From positions 2,914,001 to 2,978,000 of the forward strand of contig JAEILZ010000003.1 in assembly GCA_018873225.1 (NCBI GenBank): a stretch of DNA of 64,000 bases, read 5' to 3'. This DNA is from [Phialemoniopsis] sp. UDSM-2020 (taxonomy: Eukaryota; Ascomycota; Sordariomycetes; Thyridiales; Thyridiaceae). Shown in pieces: positions 1 through 10,520 of the stretch. The notes under the pieces were generated by a model. The model ran no database searches. It had not been told where the DNA came from and saw only the letters and a program-made list of their open reading frames with translations. Both the position numbers and the translations under genes were made by a program. How positions within the stretch are numbered: position 1 is the first letter of the stretch; every line of letters starts with the position of its first letter.

Positions 1-1021
1 GCCAAGTGATATGGTCCTCCAGCTCCTGATCTTGGATGGACGGCGTGACCTGGTTTCCGTCTTTGTCAAGCAGATATGGGGCTATCTCGTCATTTGGGCG
101 GCCTGTTTTGGATCCCTCGGTCGAGTTTCTGTATCCATCGCCCATGTGCCACTCAAAAGGGATAAGATGCACTTGCTCCATGTGCTCCTCGAAGTCGATC
201 CGGTCCTGGAGACTGACTTGGGGCTTCGCAGCCGCACACTTGGCCCACTTGCACACCTCATTGCTCCCGTGGACAACCATGACATGCTTGCGCAACGTGG
301 CCATGTTTTGCAGCTCAGCACGGCACCCTTGCCATTCGCAGATATACGGGACGAATTTGGGCTGCACCTTGCTGAATATAGCTTGTGGTGTGGGCGAAGG
401 CTGCCGTGGAGGCCGGCCCCGGCGCTTCTTGAGGACGTAGTTTGGTGCCGGTTTGCCCTTGGTCCTCTCGGCTCGGGCAAAGGTCTCCCTTGCTCTGTCC
501 TTCTTCCCAGACGAGTATGGTATGCCTGGTCGCCAACCCTTGGGCCTTCCACGCTTCCGCTTAGCAGGCTCAGCCGTTGCCTCGTCAAGGGCTGCAGCGT
601 CTTCCGGACTTGAAAATGCAGGTTTTTGTGGTGTCATGGTGATTGAATGTTCTTGAAGAGACTTGCCGACATCTGACGATATCCTGGGTGTGGTTGATTT
701 CAGCGCTGTGTGATATGGTAGGGCATCTGCGGTTCTCGGACTTGGATCAATGACTATCTGCACCTGTGATGACACACCACTCGATCTTGGCGTCACAGGC
801 GACAATATCGGTGTGATGCGAGTAGGTTTTGAGGGAGATGGTGAAAACTGCACGGTGGTCCGATTCTGTGCCGGCGGGCTTGTCCCAGCGACTTGGCCGG
901 GACTTGAGCTGCCCAAAGTCATGCCTGGGCTCTGGGGCCCAACTCTCGGCGTGACAGAGTCTATCTTTGCACTTCCTTCACCGGCTCCCCGCTCCCGGGC
1001 GAAAAAGGGAAGTGAGCTCAT
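1..1021 (-). CDS. AT-hook / C2H2 zinc-finger protein (3' end outside window)
   Basis: An open frame runs leftward from the ATG at 1021-1019 to the window edge with no stop, about 340 codons. An in-frame TGA lies four codons upstream of this ATG, which supports the start. The first ~150 residues are Ser/Pro/Thr-rich and probably disordered. Two AT-hook cores follow (KRKRGRPKGW near residue 155 and KKRRGRPPRQ near residue 198). A C2H2-type finger comes next (C-x4-C-x12-H-x4-H, around residues 222-250), then a second looser C/H set (C-x4-C ... H-x4-H). AT-hooks bind AT-rich minor groove, so a nuclear DNA-binding role is inferred. No intron is needed. I do not recognise a named orthologue and the C-terminus is not visible. 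Confidence 0.8.
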   Translation of the reverse strand, partial: MSSLPFFARERGAGEGSAKIDSVTPRVGPQSPGMTLGSSSPGQVAGTSPPAQNRTTVQFSPSPSKPTRITPILSPVTPRSSGVSSQVQIVIDPSPRTADALPYHTALKSTTPRISSDVGKSLQEHSITMTPQKPAFSSPEDAAALDEATAEPAKRKRGRPKGWRPGIPYSSGKKDRARETFARAERTKGKPAPNYVLKKRRGRPPRQPSPTPQAIFSKVQPKFVPYICEWQGCRAELQNMATLRKHVMVVHGSNEVCKWAKCAAAKPQVSLQDRIDFEEHMEQVHLIPFEWHMGDGYRNSTEGSKTGRPNDEIAPYLLDKDGNQVTPSIQDQELEDHITW

Positions 1022-1838
1022 CGCCCTTTCTCACAACACAGTCAAACGTCACCCAGATCGTTCGCATACGAGCCTTCGAGAACTAAGAAGATTGTGTCCT
1101 GAAAAAGTGGTGCAAACAAGAGACAACCACGGAGATTTGTTACCATATGTACTTAATGACGAGGAATGGCCAAAAGTCGCGGCAAAGGAGGACTGAGGCA
1201 GATGCTGATAGTCGTGAGGTGATGTTAAAAGCCAGTCAATAGATATATCGCAGATCGCGTCTTATTTGAGTCGGGTCCTTGGCGTTGACAGGGAATGAAT
1301 GCTCTAGCGCCTTAGTGCCCGTCTGCGTCCGCGTTTTAGTGGAGTGGGGGTGCTTCAGAAGCTGGGAAACCAACGCCGGAGAGGGAAAGAGTGGGAAAAG
1401 CGTCCTGTGTATTTCGATACTTGAACTATGAGTGAATATTAGTTTATTGGTGCATTGATATTCTGAGCAAATGGTATCTTCCATGAATTATACACCAGAA
1501 CATGGCGAGCTATGGCGTATGTTTCGAGCTCTATGAGGATTTGGCCTTAAGCTTCGAGGTTTAGTAATCTTCAAAGCCGTTCTTTAGACTTGGACCCCGA
1601 GATCCCCGCACGGCGCCATATGGGCGTGCTAATGCGTCACTGAATATGTCAGCACGAAATGGGTGCCAATCGATTGTATAAGTAAGTACAAGTAAGTTTG
1701 AAGGGGTCGACCTTGATGCTCTCCTTAATCCTAGAACAAGCCTTGAACAGCTACATCATTCGAATTTGACATCTTTGTTTACCCTTGGCTTGAACATCTA
1801 AGCTCTGTCCCTTCTCCAACCCCATAATAAAGTGAACA
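1022..1838. other. Divergent intergenic region
   Basis: This stretch separates the leftward zinc-finger gene from the rightward SDR gene and must hold both promoters. I see no convincing ORF, RNA gene or repeat in it. Confidence 0.6.
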
Positions 1839-2718
1839 ATGGCATCCAAAGCTTTCTACGCTGTCGTGGCCGGCGTGGGTCCCGGCACCGGAGCAGCTGT
1901 CGCCCTCCGGTTCGCCAAATCGTATCCCGTCGTCGTGTTGGCTCGCAAGCCCGAGAGTTATAATGATGTCGTCGCCGACATCAAGAAGTCCGGAGGAAAT
2001 GCAATTGGTATCAGTACCGATATCGCTGACCCGCAATCCGTGGCATCGGCGTTCGCAACCATCAAGAAGGAATTGCCTGACTCCAGGCTTGCCGCTGCGA
2101 TCTACAACGTGGGAGGCGGTTTCGGTGTGAAGCCATTCCTCGAGTCATCCATTGAAGAGATCGACGCTTCTTTGCAGACGAACCCGTAAGTCGTCGTGCC
2201 CACCCGTTCACAAAATGACGAGATGCAAGTGATCTTCTCTAATACCTTCCTAGTCGAGGTCTTTACAACTTCGCAAAGGCCTCTCTTCCACTCCTGCTCG
2301 AGTCTACTGAGGATTCGCCGCATCCCCCAACCCTACTTGTGACCGGCGCGACTGCTTCGCTCAAGGGGTCGGCCCGCTTCGGTCTCTTCGCCGCCGGCAA
2401 GTTCGCCAAGCGGGCGCTGACTCAGTCCCTTGCGCGAGAGTTCGGCCCCAAGGGCGTGCACGTCGCTCACGTGGTCGTGGATGGGATCATTGACATCCCG
2501 CGAACTGCACAGTGGGAGGCGAACGGCGGGGCGGCGGACGGCAAGCTCAAGCCAGACCAGGTATGTTTGTGACCTCTTGGATAGGAGTATGCGAAGAAAC
2601 TGGGATATTGATCAATCATGTGGAACAGATTGCAGAGAGTTACTGGTTCCTACACACCCAACACCGATCAGCTTTCACACAGGAACTGGACCTACGCCCC
2701 TATGTTGAGAAGTTCTAG
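1839..2718 (+). CDS. Short-chain dehydrogenase/reductase-like protein, catalytic Tyr replaced
   Basis: Exons 1839-2185, 2254-2560 and 2629-2718 join in frame to give 247 aa. Both introns have GT-AG ends (GTAAGT and GTATGT donors). The N-terminus has a glycine-rich nucleotide-binding loop of unusual form (VVAGVGPGTGAA, residues ~9-20), followed by the NVGG stretch near residue 110 that matches the SDR NNAG position. In the active-site region the sequence reads FGLFAAGKFA, so the position of the catalytic Tyr in YxxxK is Phe161 while Lys165 is kept. This Phe form is known to me from a sub-family of SDR proteins, so it need not be a local mutation. Substrate is unknown. Its 3' end faces TMA46. 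Confidence 0.85.
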
Positions 2719-3180
2719 GGTCGTTGGGTGTATCTTTGATGTACATTTGTGTGATCTCATGGTCAGATCCCCTCCTTGAGCTTGTTTCTCGTCGCTCCTC
2801 CGCCTGCAAGGTCCTAAGGCGAATACACTTACTCAATGGGCAATGAATGGATTCTAGGATATGTGGACCAAGCGGGCGAGAGCCGCGATAATGGCTGGTC
2901 AGGCCAGTGATCATGTTCCACGTATTGAAAATACTATGTACATTTGTATGAGAATGGACAAGAAATATGAGGCGACGTTGGTCCATTGTTTGGATCTCAA
3001 GGTCCTCTATGATCAACCATTTTCTCCTGTCGTGCAGCTCTAAATTTGTCTTGGACATTTCAGTAGCGCGTACGAATGAATTCCTCGGAATAGCCGTGGA
3101 GATCCGTGATGGAAGATTCCGTGGTTTTGCGGGTTGTCCGTTCCGGACAGCCAGATTCTTGGGCTTTTTTTTTTGCAGCT
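2719..3180. other. Convergent intergenic region
   Basis: This lies between the 3' ends of the SDR gene (+) and TMA46 (-). A T-tract sits at about 3166-3175. The overlapping minus-strand frame here has no recognisable domain, and I see nothing else. Confidence 0.5.
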
Positions 3181-4297
3181 TCACGTTGCGGTAACGCCGT
3201 CGGGTGTGGGTGCGATGCCGCTTTGGTCCGATATGCCATACTCAGCTAGAATGCGAGCATCCTCCTTTTGTTGCTGTATAGCCTCAGTTTCCTTGCGAAG
3301 CGTTGCGAGGTTCCAAGCACCATCGTCCTCTGCATCTTCATCCTCAGACTCCTCCTCCATTCTCCAGTTACCGCTCTCAAACAGGGCACGACCAGTGGCC
3401 TCCTTCGCTTGGCGTGCTTGCTCTTCTGCTGCCTTCTTGTCGAGCCTGTCTTTCTTCCACTTGGCAAAGCTCTCGGGGGTGACGGGTGTCAAAGTGCCGG
3501 TGAGCTTGTGTCGCTCAGACTCCAGGAAGTCTTCTAGGGTCAGAGTCTTCAGGGGCGACTTGTCCAGCAGTGCCTTTTCTGCCGCCCTCTGTTCTTTGGT
3601 TTTAAGTACGAAGCTGATGGATTATGTTAGCGTCTGTTATCTGTGCCGGAAAGCGAAGTACTCACCCTGGGGGCAGTGCGTGAACATATTTGCACTTCTC
3701 TCCTCCGTTCGGACATATCCAGAACCAACCGTATTTACCATCCTCGATGGCTTCGACGAAGAACTTGCAAATCTTGTCCGTTGTCGTTTGCTGGTTGCCC
3801 TTCTTTGACAACACCACTGACCGAAGCTTCTCTTCGTCCCAGTCGGCAGATGTCTCGGTTTTCCGTTTCTCCTCTTCTTCTGCGCGGGTGTCTGTATACA
3901 AATTCTTCTTTTCCGTTTTGCGCTCCACGCTCAAATCGTGCGAGAATTTGCACTTTCTGCCTTTTTCGCAGTTGCCCTTCTTGAAGAAAATGCATACGAC
4001 AGTCTTGGGATCGACGCCAAAAGGAACCTTTTGGATCTGGGCAGGTCGGTTGAGCAGCATCTCGGCCTCTCTCTTGGCGTCCTCGGCGGCCTTCTTTTCT
4101 CTCTCCCGGGCAGCCTTCTCTGCCTCTTTTCGTTTCTGCTCCGCACTTCCACTCGACTTGAGAGACGATTCCATGCGCGCAATCTGCTTCTGCGCCACAG
4201 CACCCTTCTTGTTCTTCATGCCGAATGTCTTGTCTTCGACGACCTTGGTGGCGGTGGGCTTCTTGCCCCCACCTTTCTCAGCCTTTTTCGGCGGCAT
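3181..4297 (-). CDS. TMA46: Zinc finger CCCH protein TMA46 / ZC3H15 (DRG-family regulatory protein 1)
   Basis: Exons 4297-3666 and 3613-3181 (intron 52 nt, GTGAGT donor) encode 354 aa. The start is the MPPKK ATG at 4297; an in-frame extension upstream looks like leader rather than protein. The N-terminus is Lys/Ala-rich and coiled-coil-like, followed by two CCCH fingers: C102-x7-C110-x5-C116-x3-H120, and C177/C195/C202/H206 with the long first spacing typical of this family. The C-terminal half carries the charged region that in the family (yeast Tma46, human ZC3H15/DFRP1) binds and stabilises the DRG1/Rbg1 GTPase on ribosomes. The role in translation is known for the family and inferred here. 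Confidence 0.92.
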
Positions 4298-4903
4298 GAT
4301 GGCGAATATTCGATTTGAGCGGAGCGATATTCGTCTGATGGGATGTTTGAACGGAGTCCCTGACCCTGTACAGGTTCGGGCAAAGACGACACCTTGAGGC
4401 CGTGTATGACAAGGAGAATGACCGCTTCCAAGGAGCCTTGGGTGGGAATCGTGAATAGCGAATAAGTGGGATGTAGGATTTGACAAAGTGTGTACACGAC
4501 CATCACGTGCGTCCCCACCTTGTCCATTTATCTTATCGGCTGTAACGCTAGGCTCTGAAGCACTAGTGACTGGGGCGCTCGCTGAATTCTGGATTCAGAA
4601 GGCAAGCTGGCAAGTTACTGGCCAATAAGCAAGGGACACAGACCAAGCTCCCTCAGAACCACAGCACTCTACTCTTGCTACATCTTCTTGCAAGTCTCAA
4701 CGAAAGTACAGAAACACCATAAAGGTCGAATCACGAGTAGTACCTAGTAGGTCTCATTGGGCTTGAAGACCGTGACTCATCTTGGATCATCCACTGACTG
4801 GCCATCAGGTTTGAACGCTTCTTTGCACATCCACTGCACTTAGCATCGACATCACAGGCGACACACATTCTTTCTCCAGACCGGCTTAGGGACCAGATTC
4901 ACA
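4298..4903. other. Divergent promoter region TMA46/OST4
   Basis: About 600 bp separate the start codons of TMA46 (-) and OST4 (+), two translation or secretion housekeeping genes. No other gene is seen. Confidence 0.5.
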
Positions 4904-5080
4904 ATGATTTCCGACGACGATCTCTACCGCCTTGCAATCTTCCTTGGTTCTGCAGCCATGGTTCTCATTGTCATCTACCACTTCTTTGAGATCAATGCCC
5001 GGGAGGAGGAGAGCGCCAGCGAAAAGGTCAGAAACAACGCAAGGAACGCCGCAGCAAAACAGGGGTCTTCCACGAGATAG
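4904..5080 (+). CDS. OST4: Oligosaccharyltransferase subunit OST4
   Basis: A 58-codon single-exon ORF starts with MISDDDLYRLAIFLG and then has one hydrophobic helix (about residues 9-30, ending VLIVIYHFFE). The order MISD-x-L followed by a single N-terminal membrane segment matches OST4, the mini-subunit that holds Stt3 and Ost3/6 together in the ER oligosaccharyltransferase (N-glycosylation). Yeast Ost4 is about 36 aa; this one has an extra ~22-residue polar, basic tail expected on the cytosolic side. The ATG has a good context (ACAATG). The gene is easy to miss because it is so short. Confidence 0.85.
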   Translation: MISDDDLYRLAIFLGSAAMVLIVIYHFFEINAREEESASEKVRNNARNAAAKQGSSTR

Positions 5081-6260
5081 GGACCGCCCACCTGCCAGAG
5101 CTGAGAGCACAAACGAGCAATCACACGAGAATTAGAAGTCAAGAGGGAGCCTAGGCATCTAGACGCGACCTTGAGCTACCAGAGGCGGCGCGCTTGATGA
5201 TGGAACATCACGATATTGGAGGACAAAAGGAAGGGCTCAGCAAAAGGGGCCAATAGCAGGACCTCATTGGTCCATGGATTCACCTCAGATTCGATCATGG
5301 CTTGTATGAAAGGGTCGAAAAGAGCGAGCATTGGGATTGACGGCGAAATTGGCCTGATACCATGAGAGGTTGGTCGAGGCAGGTAGTAAATGATTGATGC
5401 TAATGTACATACAATCTACTATCCTCTCTTCAACCCCCGCCAAGCGACTGACGGTGCACACAAAGCAGTTAGCTAGCTGTTCACTGTGAATATGTATCTC
5501 TTATAGTATGAGGAATGAAATTCTGTTCAGATTTGCAACCAAGATGAGGGCGACGCAGCGAGCCGAGTCTCGCAGTATCTAGGTATTCGTCACTGGCACT
5601 GCCCATTTACGCAGCGGCCAGGGCGGGTACGTGTCTATTGTTGAGAAGACCAATAGGGAAGAAGTACCCATGTTTCTTGCCTGTGCTGCCTTAGTGACTC
5701 ACTAAATTAGCAGGGTATGCGTACCTGACTTTCGCTCCATGCCCCTACCTTCTACCTTACTTTAGCCTGAGGCTGACTTCACTGGTCTCCCTTCCTCCCT
5801 CTCAGGTCAGCACCAACCCAGCCCACCCCAGCCTGCCAGCAAAGCAAAGCCAGGCGAAGCTGATTCCGACACAAAAACCCTTTCTCTCCTGCCTCCCCTG
5901 TCAGCCGCCCTCCCTTGTCTCCAACAACACTCATCCCCATTTCAAACATCGTCTTCATTTCTTACACTTCCAAAGGCTACAACCAACTTGCCAGCCTTTA
6001 CACTCGAATTCTAATTTCTACTTTTGCCATACTTTTTTTCTCCCATCTGCGATCCCCTCGGCGAGCAGACTCAACCCGCTCGCAGCCACAGAAACCGACG
6101 CGCGCCCATAGCTCTTCGCATCGACTGATCCCTTGTATCTCCAATACTCGCGTCTCTCTTGCCATTACCTTCAAGCAAGAATCTTGCCGGCACAGCTGCA
6201 ACGCGCAAAATATCTTGATACCCCGCCATCACCGTTCATAAACCAACATCAGCCATCAAA
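5081..6260. other. OST4 3' flank and YRA1 promoter/leader
   Basis: The right half (about 5750-6260) is C/T-rich with many CCT and TCC runs, typical of highly expressed filamentous-fungal promoters and leaders, and ends in CATCAAAATG at the YRA1 start. Small ORFs here (for example 5915-6241) have no recognisable domain. Confidence 0.5.
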
Positions 6261-7948
6261 ATGTCCGGCAAGCTTGACCAGTCCCTGGACGAGATCCTGT
6301 CCACCCAGCGCCGCAGCGCCGGCCGCCGACGCTCTACTCGCCGCTCTACCGGCCAGGCTGCTAAGCCTGCCCCCGTCGGTGGCATTCAGAAGACCTCCAA
6401 GCCTGCGCGCGGCAGCACTTCCAAGGCTGCGCCCGCCAAGGCCGCTGGAGCCACTGGTGTCAGCAAGATTGTCGTCAGCAATCTCGTCAGTTATTCCTGC
6501 GTCCCCGCCCGTATCGAGCATCATCACTAACTTCTCATTAGCCCAAGGATGTGTCCGAGAGCCAGATCAAGGTACGTTACCGATGAGGCCTCTCGAGCCT
6601 TTGGACTTCCGTCGAAATATGTGTCGCATCCCTTGCGCTTCTCTTCACACGTCTCCTTCCCGCCTGTTCAGACGTATTTCGCATACCTGAACATATGCAG
6701 CCTCTGGTCGTGGACTCCTAGACTCCTCCTAGAGTGACAAGCCGTATCCACGGTGTCGACACTTTTGGGAGTTGAGCAAGTCCGAGTCGTGCTCGAGATA
6801 AATTGCACCGACTTTGCCTGGCAAGCATGTCGCGTTGCTCTTCCACTCGCCGACGTTTGACAAGACCTAGAGCGCCTCGCAAGGAAGTGTTGGCCCGTCT
6901 AGCATCAAGCTGTTTCTGGCTGGTCACCAGATCAGTGCTAGCTCTGCAGTGAGCATCGGGTTCGAGCGATTCGCGCAGTGTGGATTCTGTCGTTGGCTGA
7001 GAACGACTAGCATGACAGGACGTGGGCTGCCCAGGCTATGATATATGGCCATAGCTGTCTGCACATCTGCAATGTCACTCTGGGGGTCTCCGCGGATCGC
7101 TCCATAGCACGGTCCGAGCTGCCGCGGTGTTCGCGCGCGATTTGGGAACTTGGTCGGCCAGGTAGTGCAGCTCAGTGCCTGTGCCGCATTCTGCGGCATG
7201 GCAGCTCTGAAGCCGATCAGTCCGATGCTCACTGCTCTCTCGCCTGTCGGGGGCAAATATCTATATATCGGAGGGAGCTGCTCGATGTGGTGTACGCCAC
7301 TGCGTCCCCAGGCATTTGCTAATCCTCTATCACCTGGCTTAGGAATACTTCGGACAGTCTGTTGGACATGTGAAGAGGGTCGAACTGTCATATGGTCCCG
7401 GTGGCGTCAGCCGTGGCATTGCCACTGTCATCTTCGCCCACGCCGACGGTGCCTCCAAGGCTTTCTCGGAGCTCAACGGCCTTCTCATCGACAACCGCCC
7501 CGTGAAGGTATGTTCCACTCGCTTTATACGCCATTCTGGTTCCTGCTAACACTTTCACAAGGTTGAGGTTGTTGTCGCTTCCGCCGATCTGATCCCGCAG
7601 CCCAAGACTCTCGGTCAGCGCATCTCGTGAGTATACTGCCTCGATACTCCCTCGACCAGGATGAACTAACAGTACCTCAGGCAACCTAAGGCTCAACCCA
7701 AGTCTGCCGCTTCCGACAAGCGTGCAAACACCGCCGCTAAGGCTGCTGGCGCTGCTAAGGGTGCCAAGAAGCCGCGTCGCGGCCGCAACTCGCGACCTGC
7801 CAAGAAGACCGCTGAGGAGCTGGACTCTGAGATGGCGGACTACTTTACCGGAAACAATGCTGCCACTGCCACTGGTGAAGCCGCTCCCGCTGCTGCTGCT
7901 CCTGCCGCTGCTGGTGGTGACGCCCCCATGGAGGACGAGATCATGTGA
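6261..7948 (+). CDS. YRA1: RNA annealing / mRNA export adaptor YRA1 (ALY/REF)
   Basis: Five exons (6261-6485, 6542-6571, 7343-7507, 7562-7626, 7681-7948) encode 250 aa. The N-terminus starts MSGKLDQSLDEILS, the conserved REF-N box that binds the Mex67 receptor or Sub2, followed by an Arg/Gly/Ala-rich basic spacer. One RRM spans about residues 69-147: RNP2-like KIVVSNL, then PKDVSESQIK, EYFG, and RNP1-like RGIATVIF. The tail is Ala/Lys-rich and ends in MADYF and MEDEIM, matching the REF-C box. The family couples transcription and splicing to nuclear mRNA export through TREX. The second exon is only 30 nt and is followed by an unusually long intron (see separate entry). Confidence 0.93.
6572..7342 (+). 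other. Long (771 nt) intron inside the YRA1 RRM
   Basis: The donor is GTACGT after residue 85 (QIK) and the acceptor is CTTAG before EYFG. Other introns of this gene are about 55 nt. Short ORFs inside show no domain. A similarly long intron in budding-yeast YRA1 is known to mediate splicing-based autoregulation; that this one does the same is inference. Confidence 0.8.
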
Positions 7949-9460
7949 GGCGCTTCCGAGCCTGGGTCTGGCCGGTCAATTGCCAGCCCTGAATAGTGCC
8001 ACGCACTTGGCTCAAGGATCTGTTCGATGTTGGTACAGCATCAGCTCTTGCTCGGCGCGATAAGGTGCGGTGGATTGGTATTTCTTCGACTGGAACGTTC
8101 GCGCTTCATCTTTTTCCGGCGGCACACCAAATTGAACCAAGTCTCTTTTCTCATTTCTCGGACGACGGTCATACCGATATTTCCTTGTCGAATTCATTAC
8201 GGATGAACTATCCCCGTCGTCCTCACTCGATACACTTGAATATGTACGAATAGAAACCAGGATCCTGGCTGGGATTCGACATATTTTTGCTCCGTTGATA
8301 CGAACGACTGCATATGAAGTACCGTGACCAACTTGCAATAGCCCCTCTCGGGCTCAACAATGCATACGCCCTGTCAACCAAGTCGCCTTTGCCGATCGAC
8401 ACAAGGCACATGGAGGTTTGCATTCGGCTATGATGAGGTCCTGAGCAGCTACGTCTCCCACATGCCGCCTCCTCCAACTCCCATCCGGCATTATGAATTC
8501 AGCCAAATAAGATATTCGATCCTCACCGTGCAATCAGACGCTCAGTATCACTTCTCTCAGTGTCTAATCCGACTACATTTCGTGCAATTATATGGTCATC
8601 AAGCTCGGAGTTAGTTTGTCCGCTTCAGAGGCAGACAAACGGGTGGAATGGATTCTCATTATATAGCGAAGTTACTCGCTACGGACACGAGATTCAACGA
8701 CACGGCGGAAAATCTGACAATCGTGCCCAGTGCACCTGCGGAACTGGGCCTCTCGTCATAACAGAGGCACGATGTGCGCAGAGATTGAAAAGCACAAGGT
8801 AAGTGTGATGTACGCGAGCCCGTAACATCTGTACCCTCGTGGCTACGCGGTATCTATAACGCACGATGTAAGCCCGCGATGTCCATTGTAAAAGCACTGA
8901 GCAGTGTAAGCTATCCCTACTGTAGTCGTGAGCTGTCGGCAAGGATTGCATGTAGATCAGATGTACGGCGGTGCTCATGCCAACCCGGCAGTGAACGGGT
9001 TTGACCATTGATGCTGAGGAGAACACTACGTAGATCACATCTCACCTAAAGTTGTAACCTTCATTCTCATAATCGAACTTATTCTAAACCCAATTCTGTT
9101 TGACGAACAGGGATTACGCTATGATATTCATCATTTATCGAGATTGGGTTGAGGTAAAGACGGCACAAACAGGTATCAAAAATGCCTACGACATCAAGAG
9201 TTGAAATGGATTACAAGACGCCTAGAATTTTGAGGTCCAGTGGAATACGTGATTTCGATCAATTGGGGGTTTGAACATCTAAACAGCGATGTTTGTATGT
9301 ATTGACGTGTCGCAGACGACACCAGTCCACGCCACGCTAAGTCGCACAAAAACCCATCCAGCACCTTTTCAAAACCGCAATCCGTCCATGCATTGCGAGG
9401 GTGGTCGACTGGCGACAAGTGACGATATCCACAGTCAAGAGCAAGTCTCTCTTGAAGCCC
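7949..9460. other. Convergent intergenic region YRA1/SBA1
   Basis: This is 3' flank for both neighbours. I find no domain-bearing ORF or tRNA in it, although 1.5 kb is long for a convergent interval. Confidence 0.5.
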
Positions 9461-10520
9461 TTAAGCCTTGGCGGCAGGCTTGGCAGCAGCATCATCATCG
9501 TCCTCGCCCTCCAGAGCAGGCATCTCATCGTCATCCTCCTCCTCGTCCTCCTCATCCTCATCCTCAGCGCTGGGCATGCCGCCACCGCCAAGCTTCGAGA
9601 AGTCAATGCCGCCGAAGTCACCACCTACGAGATCGTCAGTATTGTCTTGTATATCAGAATGGTCATGCTGTGCGATAATCGGCAAGAGGAGAACTCTGCG
9701 CGAATATTATAGAGCACGAAGATTTGTGTTACGTACCGCCCATGCCGCCCATGCCACCCATACCAGGCATGCCACCTGTTTCCAGTAACGTTAGCCATAA
9801 TTCCAAGTGGTGTATGGGGCGAAGACTTTTCGAGGGGCTCGCGATGCGCATCTGTGGAGATCGAGCATCAAGAGTCCCCCAATGGTAATTACGTACCCAT
9901 GCCACCGAACTGGGAGAAGTCATCCTCAGCAGCCTCGTCCTGCTCATCCTCATCAACCCACTTGTCGAAGTCGGTCTTGAGGAAGTGGACCTTCTTGGAG
10001 TCCTTGAGGAGGCGCGGCCAGTACTCCTCCTTCAGCTCCTTCTTGCGCAGCTTGAGCTCAACATCACGGGCAGAGTGGTTAGTCTTGCTCTCCGCGGGAT
10101 CGATCTCGGCGAAGAACTCCAGCTCGAGGTGGTAAGTGCGCTTCAGAGTGTCAGACCGTCCGGTGAAAGTCAGACCGGTGGGCTTGAGGTCGAGCTTGAG
10201 GTTCTCTCGGGGAACATCAGGAACCGAGATGGTCATGTAGATGAAGTTCTTCTCGGCATCGGAGCTCGAGGATCTCTGAGCCCAGAGAACTGTTGGGAAG
10301 AGCTAAGTTAGCATTATGTGATTTTTGCCATCATGAGTCGGTGTGAGCAGCACAGGCGAGCAGAGCCTAGGAGCCTTGGCCTGATGCGAGCTGGGTCGGA
10401 GCTCAGGTCAATCGCAGGCCCGGCTGCTTGCGCGCGGTAACATCGGCAGGCGTGTATTCAATTGGTGAAATGGCGTCTGGAGAACATACCTTCGGGAGTG
10501 ACCATGTCGCTGGAAGCCAT
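9461..10520 (-). CDS. SBA1: Hsp90 co-chaperone p23 / SBA1 (Wos2-like)
   Basis: Exons in coding order 10520-10490, 10289-9897, 9775-9737 and 9624-9461 give 208 aa. The N-terminal CS domain (about residues 11-115) contains VLWAQRS, IYMTISVPD and LTFTGRS, and ends KVHFLKTDFDKWVDEDEQ, which is diagnostic of p23 (the DFxKWxDEDE motif). A Gly/Met repeat (GGMPGMGGMGGMGG) follows, coming largely from a 39-nt micro-exon, then FGGIDFSKLGG and a long acidic tail. p23 binds ATP-bound Hsp90 and slows client release. The first intron (10290-10489) has a GCTAAC branch site. A degenerate heat-shock-like element lies upstream. Confidence 0.93.
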
